DNA from: Phellopilus nigrolimitatus
Lineage: Eukaryota; Basidiomycota; Agaricomycetes; Hymenochaetales; Hymenochaetaceae
Length of the DNA stretch: 27,267 nt
NCBI GenBank assembly: GCA_021029095.1
Contig: JAJOHG010000345.1
Span: 1-27,267, forward strand
Direction: 5' to 3'
Below the pieces are notes generated by a model. That model was not told where the DNA came from. It did no database searches and worked only from the letters and a program-made list of their open reading frames with translations. The translations under genes and the position numbers were made by a program. Shown in pieces: positions 1 through 8,872 of this stretch (position 1 is the stretch's first letter; each line of letters begins with the position of its first letter).

Positions 1-588
1 GCTGTCGCACAGGGCGAAGATGTCCCGCATCGGGTATGTAGAGTGCGGTCCATGCGTCGGGTCCTTGATCAGTAGCCGAAGATCCATTTCCGCCTTCAGG
101 GCGCCTTTGATCCCGTTGGCGAACCCGCGGTTAACGTCTAAGTCGCTAAAGATGGCCCGCGTCTTTAGATCGTCGGCTATCCGAGTATACTCTCGGTAGT
201 ACCGCGCAAAGGTTGGCCGATCGGCATGCCCGGTCGTCGGCTGCTCGCCTATCAGTCGCTTAGCGTCGGGAATCGTAAAGGTCGGTTTTGCTCCAGGATA
301 GAGGGCCAGAACGTCATCGCGGAAAGGGGTCCAGAAGTGGCCGATAGCCGACGGAAGCGTCTTCCACGCGAGGCCGTCTTTCCCGGCGTAGAGACACGCG
401 CTCGATATTGCGTCCTCGTCAGTTAGATTGTTCCGCTGGATGAGAAGTTCGATGACCGTGAAGAAGTGCGGAAGCGCCTCTTCGTTGTCGGAGGAAAACG
501 TCGGCGCGCGTCTGTCTCCAGGCAGCGGCATATCGCCCGGATCTACGCCGGCGGCGGGATTAAAGAAGCGAGCTACTGCACCTGCCAT
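1..588 (-). CDS. Retrotransposon Gag-like protein, C-terminus cut by window edge
   Basis: The minus-strand frame is open from the first Met at 588 to base 1, giving 196 residues without a stop. It begins MAGAVARFFNPAAGVDPGD and contains an alpha-helical core with W-K-T-L-P-S-A-I, then W-T-P-F and DDVLALYPGA. This pattern (Trp, then a W..F motif, then LYPGA) is typical of basidiomycete Gypsy Gag capsid-like domains. Gag would package element RNA in cytoplasmic particles. The same frame is open upstream to 1215 with Ser/Pro/Arg-rich composition but no Met, so the true N-terminus could be longer through an intron or a lost start. No zinc knuckle is visible; it would lie beyond base 1. The absence of stops suggests a fairly young copy. 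Confidence 0.72.
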   Translation of the reverse strand, partial: MAGAVARFFNPAAGVDPGDMPLPGDRRAPTFSSDNEEALPHFFTVIELLIQRNNLTDEDAISSACLYAGKDGLAWKTLPSAIGHFWTPFRDDVLALYPGAKPTFTIPDAKRLIGEQPTTGHADRPTFARYYREYTRIADDLKTRAIFSDLDVNRGFANGIKGALKAEMDLRLLIKDPTHGPHSTYPMRDIFALCDS

Positions 589-1241
589 CGTACTAGCAGT
601 CGGGGCAGCTGGCGTAGATACTGTTGACGGATTCGGGAACGTGAGTCGGGGGAGTGACGTCGGCGGTACGTGGAAAATCGAGTTTGTCGGCGTGTAGAAA
701 ACGGTGTTCGGCGGCGGCGAAGGACTTCCTAATGGAGTAAGCGGACTATTCGAGAAGAGTGCTTCGCGTATTCGTCGGCTATGCTGGCGATCTATCGACA
801 AGTCCTGGAGGCTGTCGGATACGGAAGCGACGGCCGAGTCGTCTCGAGTCGGAGTCTGCGGGTGCGGGTGTTCGTTCAAACGGGAGCTACGTGAGCGGGC
901 GGGCGAGTCAGTTCTTCGAGCAGAACGTCCTTGTTCGGGCGAAGGTGAGGGGGAACAGGGCGTGCGCGGCCTGTCGGACTCTTGGACGGTTCGGCTCTGC
1001 CTTATCGTTGTCGAGCGGAGGGACCGTGATCGGAAGGGAGAGGCCGATGGCTGTCGAGGTGCCGGGTACGGTCGAGGCGGAAGCGCGTATCGGCTACGGG
1101 TGCGGCGGGAAGATGATGCGACTTCTGATTCGTCCTCCTCGGTGCGTGCCGCTTTTGATGTGTCGGGGCGTCTTCTCAGCGGCAGGTTTGCTGACTTCCA
1201 AAGCCGATTTGCGCGTCAAGCTCCTAATCGGCCAAACACTG

Positions 1242-1879
1242 TGTTACCCCCCGCGGTTGGTTCCAGGTTTACGAGATCCTTTCGTGCCGAGCGGGAAAAA
1301 CGGTCGAAGGACCGTACGTCCGCCGTTCAGTGAATCTACAGTGTTTTAGCCAGGAGGGAACAAGCCGAAGTCGGACTCAACACTGGGTCGGATCAGAAAC
1401 AGCCGCGTCCTCGTCGGGCGCGGGGCCGACTCGATCTGTCGCGGCGGAGCCGACTGTCGGAGTGCAGAGCGGAACAAAGTAGCGCGAAGCCTCGAGAAGA
1501 CGTGAACCGGATCGACGTCGGACAGAGGGAAGAGAAGTGGGGAATGAACTCTATAGAGGAAGGACGGGCCAGGATCGACTGCAGTACATGATGCGAAACT
1601 CTACTCTAAATAAGGCGGCGACCGGGCCGCATATCTTCCTTATCGCTATCCGCTAAGCTGCTAGCCGTCGCCTATCCCTCGTCCGACTCCACCGGCCGGC
1701 CGACCGCACGCGGAGTGTCGTAAATAAGTCTATCCATCCTCCGACCGATGTCCGTTTCGGCCGACGCTTCGTGAACCGTGATCGGCCGACAGCCGCTTGC
1801 CGACGTCGGAGGCCGCCGCATGCTGGTGTAGGTACGAAATCGGACTGTACCCAGTCGGATACTGGTACAGCGGCGTGCC
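1242..1879 (-). repeat. Probable 5' LTR of the retrotransposon
   Basis: On the minus strand the candidate begins TGGCACGCC at 1879 and ends GGGGGTAACA at 1242, about 640 bp. The inner end TAACA is a common LTR terminus. A TGG that could start a primer-binding site lies about 7 bases further in, followed by CCGATTAGGAGC; I could not assign it to a tRNA. A TATA-like stretch (CTTATTTAGAG, near 1606-1616) would fit an LTR promoter. The outer end is imperfect (TGG rather than TGT). Without the partner LTR both boundaries are estimates. Confidence 0.4.
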
Positions 1880-2669
1880 ACGAACGAGTGCTGCGGAGCG
1901 CCTACTTCGTTGGCGTCGTTCATCATGATATCCAGATCCACGGCCGGCGGAGGGGCGGGGCTCGACAAGCGTGGCGACAGCATGCCCGAGAAGCCTGGCG
2001 GCCGTTCATGCGTACTTATCGATGCCCGAGAAGCAGCGAAGTCGGCTATGGAAGGTGTGGGCGGCGCAAAGGAGGGCATCAGGAGGGTCGCGGATGACGA
2101 CTGCGCCGCCGTCCACGACGGTGAGTCCGTATATGTCGAGCCTGCGCTTGGGGTGGTCAAGTAGTCTTCGTACTCAGCAGGCGCCTGCACTGGTCCTTCA
2201 TGTTGCTGAGCGCTTGAGGACGAAGGCAGGTTACTGGCGCTGTACCTCGCCGGATACGCATGCGAGGACCCATCTGATCTCAGAGCAGCGCCGCCTTCGT
2301 CGCTAATGTGCTCGCTGTTCCTCGCATTGATATTTGTATTTGTATTTGTATTTGCATTCTCTGGGCCCTCGCTGCGTGCGCGTTTATTCCGCTCGCCGTG
2401 GTTATATACCGATTGCACGCTGTAGCTCGAGCCGCTGCTCACGCTCCTCGAACCACTGCTCCCGCCGGAGCTCGCACTGCTCGAGCCGGTCGAGTTTTCG
2501 GAGGGGTCTTCGGTGTCGAGCCCAAACTGGTGAAAGGAGCGCTTGAACGCATGGTGCGGCGGCGGAAGGCCGAGGGAGAGCTGGAGTTGCGGGGATGGTT
2601 AGACGACATCGATGCAGCGGCGGCGCGAGAAGACGCTGCCTCCGTCGTGAACGATAAGGACGACGACAA
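1880..2669 (-). pseudogene. Ser-rich protein fragment, apparently interrupted by the LTR element
   Basis: The minus strand carries a long coding-like frame rich in Ser, Pro, Ala and Asn. It runs from about 2622 down to about 1880, with segments such as HAFKRSFHQFGLDTEDPS, an Asn-Thr repeat and SFAPPTPSIADFAASRAS. A separate frame starting with Met at 2669 (MSSSLSFTTEAASSRAAAAS) overlaps the upstream end, so a frame change or an unrecognised intron lies near 2580-2625. The frame reads up to ..GAPQHSFV next to the proposed LTR end and then runs through LTR sequence to a stop at 1672. No known domain is visible; it looks like a disordered N-terminal region of a regulatory protein. I infer disruption by the retrotransposon; the remainder of the gene would lie left of the window. 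Confidence 0.45.
2331..2354. repeat. Hexamer microsatellite (TATTTG)4
   Basis: Four perfect copies of TATTTG lie within the Ser-rich frame. Read on the minus strand they encode alternating Asn and Thr, so the repeat keeps the frame whatever its copy number. This is a normal source of length variation in disordered fungal proteins. Confidence 0.9.
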
Positions 2670-3007
2670 GGGCAGAGTCGACGTCGTGGGTGTTGATGGG
2701 TTTCGGGAGTCTTATACAGCTGTGGCTGCGGGCCCATGACTCCTTCCTTATTTGGAACATGGACCTGGTCTTGGAGCCGGTCCACGTCCATTCCCTGTTT
2801 CGAGTGATTGCATACTTCTCCTCTACTTTACCAGGTCTTGACTAGGAATTGCAATAAGAGCTCTCAATTTTCTAAAAAAACGAATGTATATTTGGACCTT
2901 GGTCCCTTTGCCAGATACACAGAAGAACGCGTGGCCTGCCGTTGGAACAATAACAATCGTTCTTGATTCACGATCCATCGACAACTGCCGATAGATCTGG
3001 TTCATGA

Positions 3008-3975
3008 GGGTCTACGGCGAACGAGAATAAAGGCAGGAGCGCGCGGAGAGGCGCATCGCATTACGACGAGCTCGAGAGGCTGCTGGGCGATGTCGAGACG
3101 AGTATAGATGCGGAGACCATGTCCCTCCATTCGAAGATTGGCCACGAAGGCGCAAATGCGCTGCGGAAGAAGAGGCGCGGGACAAAAAAGAGTATACAGC
3201 TCTTTGGATATGACCTCTTCGGACGTCAGCCCATCCAGTTCTCTGAGTCTGAGGACGACGAGCCCGTCATGTTGTCAGCGCGTCGGCAGTGCGCCGGGCG
3301 CCTTTCCTCTGCGCACTTCGTCGATATCCGCATTTGACTCTGATGCTTCGCTCCTTGACACTGCAGCAATCTCGCAGCCCTCAGCCCAGGACATAACAGC
3401 ACGTGCAGCTTACGAGGCCTTGCTGCATGATGCAGAGGAAAAGTGTCGTCACGAGGAGCGGAAGGAAAAGGAGGAGAGACGCCACCGACGTCGTGAGCGG
3501 CGCGAGCTGAGAAGGGTCGCGGAGACTCCGCGGGATGGTGTAGGTAAGAACATGGACGGCGAAGAGTTCGAGGGCTTCCCGGGGAGTGGGCAGCTGCGCT
3601 CACCGTTCAGCGCCGTCTCAGAGTCGGTAATGAGATCGCCTATTGTGCTGAGTGCCCCTGTGGAGGAGTTTGGGCCATATATTGGCGACGCGATCCCTCC
3701 CGTTGGGTGTGGCGACGACCCCGCGGACGAAGAGGCAGACTTTGGTGGTGAGGGAGTCTTGCGAGTCGGACAGCTCGTGCTCGCGCACGCCGTCTCATTT
3801 GCAGACATTTGCGTCTCACTCAAATGCGGGTTATTCCCAGTACGCCCATCAATACCTCTCGCATGGCTCTCCTCTGCCGTCCCACTGTATTGTGTTCGGC
3901 AAGAGGCACCCAGGCTCTAAACCATGGGCGAGATATCTGAGATCAAAGGTCAGCTTCGGCGCCAACTCTCATTGA
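3008..3975 (+). pseudogene. Frameshifted fragment of an unrecognised charged protein
   Basis: Three consecutive plus-strand frames join into one plausible protein. The first piece (about 3008-3260) contains YDELERLLGDVETSIDAET, a basic RKKRRGTKK stretch and LFGYDLFGRQP followed by an acidic ESEDDE. After a frame change near 3260-3300 a second frame (to about 3770) carries ITARAAYEALLHDAEEK, then a Glu/Arg-rich probable coiled coil (EERKEKEERRHRRRERREL) and an acidic tail. A third frame (about 3770-3970) continues with a Ser/His/Tyr-rich segment. No start codon fits the first piece and no intron signals explain both shifts, so it looks like a decayed fragment. I do not recognise the family. 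Confidence 0.45.
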
Positions 3976-3984
3976 AAGAAAACT

Positions 3985-4712
3985 AAATGTACCTTTTTGT
4001 TCTTGCGTCTATACTCCTTGACGAAGTGGTCAACCAGATGATTGTTGAAGTCCACACCACCTAAGTGTGCGTCACCAGCAGTGGCCTTGACCTCGAAGAT
4101 GCCCTCCTCGATGGTCAGGAGGGACACATTTAAGGTTCCTCCACCGTAATCGAGATTGAGGACACTGCGCTCGCCCTTGACTCTTTTGTCGAAACCGTAC
4201 GCAATGGCGGCGACGGTCGACTCATTGATGTTCAGAGGACATTGAGGCCCGCAATGACACCGGCATCCTTGGTCTCCTGGCGTTGGGAGTCATTGAAGTA
4301 CGCCGGGACGGTGACGGCGGCGTGCTTGACGACGGTGCCGAGATAAGATTTGGCGGCCTCTTTCATCTTGGTGAGGACCACGGAAGAGATCTCCTCGCGC
4401 GTCTGCACAGACAGCTCGTCAGTACGGAGTACATTAGCCATTAAGAAAAAAACTCACTAATTCCTTGGTCTCGCCGGGGTATTGGAGTGGATGAGCTTGT
4501 TGTCCCTGGAGACGATGGAGAAAAGTAAATGAGACATGTCGGCCTGGGCCTCCGCATTCACAAATGAAGGTTGATGAGGTGCTTCGCGTCGAAGACGATA
4601 CTGATGGAATTCATGACGATCTGGCTCTTAGCGGCATCCCCGATGAGGCGTTCCTGGTCGGAGGAGACATACGGCGGCGTGGTGCGGTTGCCCTGGCCGT
4701 TTGCGATGATTG
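3985..4712 (-). pseudogene. Hsp70 (cytosolic Ssa/Hsc70-like) pseudogene fragment
   Basis: Minus-strand pieces match the Hsp70 nucleotide-binding domain in order: [15 protein letters not shown] and [11 protein letters not shown] (4712-4565), [20 protein letters not shown] with [19 protein letters not shown] and IAGLNVL (4402-4235), then [24 protein letters not shown] and [19 protein letters not shown] (4230-3990). A 55-nt intron (4403-4457, GTGAGT...CAG) is kept in frame, so the source was genomic DNA and not an mRNA copy. Damage includes a frameshift and stop right after GLNVL (about 4232) and another near 4560. The extreme N-terminus (the IDLGTT phosphate loop) and the whole substrate-binding domain are missing. 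Substitutions such as LDYGGGT for the usual LDLGGGT fit relaxed constraint. Working Hsp70 is an ATP-driven protein-folding chaperone; this copy cannot make one. Confidence 0.85.
4403..4457 (-). other. Retained intron within the Hsp70 pseudogene
   Basis: Read on the minus strand the segment starts GTGAGT and ends TGTGCAG, with branch-like CTAATG and CTGACG sequences inside. Removing it joins ..ETKEL to [10 protein letters not shown], which is the expected Hsp70 order and phase. Confidence 0.75.
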
Positions 4713-5110
4713 ATGCCTGCAGTAGGCACGGCGGTGTCTCAGAGCCCGACGAGCGCGTCCCAGCCCGCCACGAGCAGATGTGCGCCGGTCGCAGACACGG
4801 CGATTTTGGAGAGCGGCGCGGTGTGCAGGTGCAGCGTCGCGAGCGTGCGGCTCGAGAACTCCTGGTCCCAGAAAACACGGTGAGGCACACGGTCATGTCG
4901 TGTGAGGCGCTCGCGAGGACGTCCGGCGGCGTGCCCTGCACGGGGAGGATGAAGCAGATGGGCGGCGTTCCCTGGGGCACGAGCGTCTTAGACACAGCAA
5001 AAGCACGGATAAGCCCGTCATATGCTGCGGTGACGAAGTGCTTGTGCATGCAGCCCAACGGAAGTCGAATGAGCACGCGCGGCTCGGCAAAAATGGTGTC
5101 ACGGGGTCAC
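4713..5110 (-). pseudogene. WD40 fragment resembling YTM1/WDR12, fused to the Hsp70 fragment
   Basis: The minus strand contains WD40-type sequence: [19 protein letters not shown], then [13 protein letters not shown], then after a one-base frame change [20 protein letters not shown], followed by [19 protein letters not shown] and LVGL, with a TGA where WDT is expected. The order SYDG.IRAFD, LASASHD and LLTASWD.LIGLWDT resembles the middle of fungal YTM1/WDR12, a beta-propeller subunit of the PeBoW (Nop7-Erb1-Ytm1) complex of 60S ribosome assembly. N-terminal ubiquitin-like and C-terminal WD repeats are absent. The fragment ends near 4713, where Hsp70 sequence starts on the same strand. A different WD40 family cannot be excluded. 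Confidence 0.6.
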
Positions 5111-5230
5111 TCATATGTAATTGCCTATGGCACGCGCTCATCTCATCCAAAAACCAATTCCCATAATTTTTGTTTCTCCTTTATTTAGAATGCATGTTCT
5201 AATATATACTAAAGTAAATGTCAAGGATTA

Positions 5231-5263
5231 AAAGAAAGAAGAAGAAGAAGAAGAAAAAAAGAA
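5231..5263 (+). repeat. Purine (GAA)n microsatellite
   Basis: A short A/G-only tract with five to six GAA units flanked by A runs. It lies just upstream, in the minus sense, of the WD40/Hsp70 pseudogene pair and is probably non-coding. Confidence 0.85.
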
Positions 5264-5781
5264 CCAGAATCGTAACCTGCCATGCGCAGCAATGGCCCAC
5301 TACCAAAGTTGACATTACGTGACATGTTGGTCTGTCACAGTAACAGCTACTTGTGGCTAACACGAGGCTGATGTGACATAAGCAGCTCGCGTGTCCGGTT
5401 TCCACTGTTAAATATGCGGCTAGGCAGAAAGAGGATTCACTGCACACATCGGGGACATTACATACAGTAAATCTCGAAGCATTTGTTCCCGCGCGCCGCT
5501 GAGAAGAGGGCTTCACTTTTTCCCCCTCAAAAATAAATAGTCCGTTCCACACGAGGGAACGATGATGTCTTTACCTAACTTGTCCAAGTCAACAGTATGT
5601 TAAGATGAGGGGATCTCTCAAAACTATTGCAAGTGTCTGGAAGTCTGTCCGACGATGTAGCGTGGGAGCATTTGGTCCGTGATCGTAGACGCGTCGCGGT
5701 CGCGCGACCCGTGTCGCGCCCTTTTCTTCTTCTCGACTATCGCAAGCTCGTTGCGTACATCTACTTTGTCCTTCTCGCACC
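5264..5781. other. Intergenic stretch, nothing supported
   Basis: Open frames here have no recognisable domain. The last part (about 5680-5780) is pyrimidine-rich just upstream of the ATG at 5782, as expected of a fungal promoter and 5' leader. Confidence 0.5.
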
Positions 5782-6827
5782 ATGCCCGCTCAGCGATCTC
5801 CTTTCTCCAACAAACCGTTGGTGGACGTCCCGCGGGTGATCAAACTCCTCATGGAATAGGCGCACGACATCGACCGACTCGCGCTCGCGCACACGTGCAA
5901 GTCGTATTTCAACGTCTACGAAGAATATAGGCTCGCAAACCTCACCGTACTTGACTTGACTCTGGATGCGCGCGATCCTACTAAGGCGCATATCCGACAA
6001 AATGTCGTCTACCGCAAATACCGTACGCTTAGTCATATAGTCTACAAGGCAAAAAAGGTAGAACGCCCAGCGACGGAGGAGGAACTTAGAACAGTTATCG
6101 TTAAAGAGAATAAGCTGAAATGCCTAACTTGCGAGTACGTCATGTGCATTTGCGTCGTCTGTTGAGCTAACTGCATTCGTCGTATCTAGTGTGTCGGCTG
6201 TCAAGCCTGAGCCGGACGAAGATTGGAAAGTGGATGCGCCCGCTGGTGCTGTCCTTGTCGAGAAAAAAGAGCTGGGAAGCCACAATGTTATCGAGGTAAC
6301 TAAGTCACAATATGAAAAAGAGTAAATTGTATTGATCGCAGACGCAGACTTGGAAAGTCCACGAGTCAAAGATGGGTTTCACTGTCGCAGACATCAGAGA
6401 TTTGTGTACCGGTCGCTACAAGGCTGAAAGGTACGGTGGGCCTTCCGGAAAGATCTATTCGAGGGTACGTGAACAGTCATATGTAACCTCTATCCTCTTT
6501 TGCTTTCCCTAAACATTCCTAAGTTGGAGCATACGAAGGTCCAGCCTGTTCTTATACTCTTCTTGTTTTTTAGTACTGGAAACGAGATGGAGAGTCCATT
6601 AAGCTCCACCTTAGTTGGTCTAGCGACCGTAAGGGCGTCTTGTCGGCAGATGTGTCAAATTTGCATTGATATTATTTTCAGATCTTTTGATTTGCCCCTC
6701 CGAATGGGACAAATGCTTGTGTTGCGACCGCAATGAAAACTCTAATACAAGCAAGAGCTCCCATAAAACGTCTGATATGGAATCTGGAAAGACACAGTCT
6801 CAGTCTCGTAAGAGGGCTCGCCCTTGA
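5782..6827 (+). CDS. Uncharacterised Cys-containing protein, five exons, one in-frame TAG
   Basis: Model: join(5782..6134, 6190..6295, 6342..6464, 6574..6628, 6682..6827), 260 codons. All four introns start GT, end AG and keep phase. The ATG has a good context (CACCATGC). The product starts MPAQRSPFSNKPLVDVPRV, has a Lys-rich middle with KCLTC (about residues 115-119), then KPEPDEDW, FTVADIRDLCTGRYKAE, YGGPSGKIYSRYWKRDGE, WSSDHLLICPSEWDKCLCC and a basic C-terminal tail SRKRARP that could be a nuclear signal. The spaced CxxC and CLCC could bind metal. Codon 26 is TAG (5857-5859). It may be a true nonsense mutation, or the acceptor of a 39-nt intron 5821-5859 (GTGGAC...ATAG) that also keeps phase. 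I do not recognise the family; a DNA- or chromatin-related role is only a guess. Confidence 0.55.
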
Positions 6828-7418
6828 CCACTTCCTGTCCTCTCGTCTGTGCTCTAACGCTCGTTTGTCGCTGTCAACTATCTGCATCATGCTTTCTTCG
6901 TCCTGCTCTGCTTTCTCTCCATGATGAATTGTGTCTTTCCGACTTTGCCGATACTTGATGCTTGATCTGTCGTGTCGGATTCTTCATGCTTTCGTATTTT
7001 CAACACTAATGCTGTCAAGAATCTGACGTCTTAAGGCTGTGCTAATTTTTGTACGAGTACTCTGTAATCGTAGTCCTGATATCTCAATAAGAGTAATGTG
7101 TCGTATGCAGAATTCTGTTTCTTGCGACAAAATGTATATGAAAGAAATAAAAGAAATAAAAGAACGAGGAAAGAAAAAGAAAAAGCAAAAGCAAAAGCAA
7201 ATATGAATTAGATAAGCAAATTATCGCTCGTCAATCTCCGGGTGGCGCTCCCGGCGTTCCAAAGGGCTCATCCGCATAGATCTTGCTCAGCCTCCCGAGT
7301 CTTTCTCCTGCTCACCGACGTCTTTCAGCTCAGAGTCGTTCTTTCAGCGTGCTCGCTTTCACCACTCGCTTGTCCACTTAGACGCGTCCAGCCGCGCTCA
7401 CCGCAAGACAGCACAGTC
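6828..7418. other. Intergenic stretch with A/G-rich simple sequence
   Basis: This is the 3' flank of the preceding gene and the promoter of the NEDD8 gene. About 7139-7200 is A/G/C-rich low-complexity sequence (AAAGAAATAAAAG, then AAAGC repeats). C/T-rich leader sequence precedes the NEDD8 start. No open frame is supported. Confidence 0.6.
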
Positions 7419-8004
7419 ATGAGAATCAAGGTCAAGGTGCGTCCCCGACGCGTCGGTGCGCACGGGCGGCACGCTAATTAGGTGCAGACTCTGACAGGCA
7501 AAGAGGTGGGCGAGACGTCTGGAGGACTGCCAGCGGATGATTATTGACCGCGCTTCGCGTTGCTGGGCAGATCGAGCTCGAGATCGACGGGGATGATCAG
7601 GTGTGTTTTAATGGTCGTGTTTCTTTGAGCGCGCTCGGTGGGCTTGAGGCTTACGGCGGCTTTGCTTTGCTTTGCTTTGCTCGAACAATATAGGTCACTC
7701 GTATAAAGGAGAAGGTCGAGGAGCAGTCCGGCGTGCCTCCCCAGCAGCAGCGCCTGATCTACGGCGGCCGACAGATGTGCGTTCTCTTTGACCCTTCGCC
7801 GCCCACGTCTAATCCCATTTTCTCGATTTCGTATCTCGAAATTGCGCGCCTACTCGTGCCATCACGCTAATTTCCTCTCCGCTTCCTTCCGATCTTGCTT
7901 GTGCGCTCTATGTAAACAGGCAGGACGAGAAGACCGCGAAGGAGGCGGGCGTCAAGCCCGGCGACGTGCTGCATCTCGTGCTCGCGCTCCGCGGAGGCTG
8001 TTGA
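7419..8004 (+). CDS. RUB1: NEDD8/RUB1 ubiquitin-like modifier
   Basis: Model: join(7419..7436, 7488..7505, 7571..7600, 7694..7776, 7920..8004), 77 residues. The product begins MRIKVKTLTGKEIELEID, continues [38 protein letters not shown] and ends [12 protein letters not shown]. It has the beta-grasp fold sequence of NEDD8. Ala sits at position 72, where ubiquitin has Arg; this residue directs NEDD8 to its own E1 (Ula1/Uba3). The mature protein ends in Gly-Gly at residue 76, and one extra Cys must be removed by a C-terminal hydrolase. NEDD8 is attached to cullins and activates cullin-RING ubiquitin ligases. Every intron is 51-143 nt with GT/AG ends; the first two exons are only 18 nt each. It is intact and is one of the firmest calls here. 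Confidence 0.96.
7662..7680 (+). repeat. (TTTGC) tandem repeat in NEDD8 intron 3
   Basis: About four copies of TTTGC lie shortly before the intron 3 acceptor, forming a pyrimidine-rich run. Confidence 0.7.
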
Positions 8005-8872
8005 AGAAGGAGCGAAGAGCGGTGGAGCGAGACTACTTACCGATAGACCTCGTTATGGATGGGGATTTCAGGCCACGCAATGTATGTGCGTGCGTGTGTG
8101 TGTACACCGTGCTATGTGTATTTCGCTTTCGAATATGTACGACAAGACAAGGGTGCTGCTATCGACTTTGCCTACGGCATGCGATGTGTGCACATTGAAA
8201 GGACAGAGATCCATTTGCGCTGCAGGACGAACTTACGTGTATTGAGTCTTAGGCAGGGGAAAGGATAGAGCTAAGGTCGGTAATTGATGGCATGTGGGAT
8301 ATACGCTGACTAACACTTGCTGTCAGCATGGGTTACAGTGTGCTCGCGATCTGACGAATCTCGTCTGGCAATTTAATCATAGCCCGACGACACACACTCC
8401 CTCCTACGGACAGAAACACTCCTATTTGCCTTTCTAGTTATCTTCTCTAGCCTCAGGAGTACTTACGTCGCATGTCACAAGTTCATTCGCAAGCTTCGTT
8501 CACCAAACTGGATGCCGAGAGAGCTCGTGCACATGAATACACCTTATTCTTCTCCTTCTCTCCCCTGTTTGTTCTTTCGGCTAAAGATGCAGAGCCCCTC
8601 GGATTCGGAAACAGGAGAAGCCACAAGAGAGAAGAACTTGGCAGAGTTTCGCAAAGGCTTGAAGATCTGAGGGCGCGATCGGACGAGCCACCCGAAGCAA
8701 GCAAAAGGAAGCGTCTTGAAGTAATTTTTAATTTAAGAACGAAGGAAAGTTAGAAAATCGTGTGCTTGCGGAAGACCAAGAAGCCGCGGATCTCGATATA
8801 TACCTCTTCCTGACTGGAAAACTCAGATTGTCCGCCATCGGACCCTTCAGCGCCCAAACCTGCTCATGACTT
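8005..8872. other. Intergenic stretch, no supported gene
   Basis: The first part is the 3' flank of the NEDD8 gene, with a short GT-rich run near 8089-8105. A plus-strand frame at 8472-8753 ends in a charged helical stretch (EELGRVSQRLEDLRARSDE), but it has no family match and no start context that I trust. Confidence 0.4.

Larger units (their letters stand above)
1..1879 (-). mobile_element. LTR retrotransposon, 5' part (Gypsy-like), runs off left edge
   Basis: This is the 5' end of an LTR retrotransposon read on the minus strand. It has a probable LTR at about 1242-1879 and a Gag-like frame from 588 down to 1, continuing outside the window. Only the gag part is visible, so assignment to Gypsy rests on the look of Gag and not on pol gene order. 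The right end is placed at 1879 because a coherent Ser-rich coding frame reading toward it on the same strand stops making sense there and LTR-like sequence begins. Target-site duplication and the second LTR cannot be checked inside the window. Confidence 0.65.

Noticed and set aside
704..1349. Two overlapping plus-strand open frames of about 200 codons
   Set aside because: They are antisense to the open Gag frame extension and leader, with Arg/Ser/Gly-rich composition and no domain.
1771..2739. Several plus-strand open frames over the Ser-rich fragment
   Set aside because: Shadows of GC-rich minus-strand coding sequence; His/Arg/Ala-rich with no motif.
5199..5552. Minus-strand open frame of 117 codons with a Phe run
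   Set aside because: Its C-terminal Phe run is only the GAA microsatellite read in reverse; no family features.
6524..6538. 15-nt micro-exon in the 5782-6827 gene
   Set aside because: It needs a 35-nt intron after it. A single 109-nt intron (6465-6573) keeps phase and gives a better protein.
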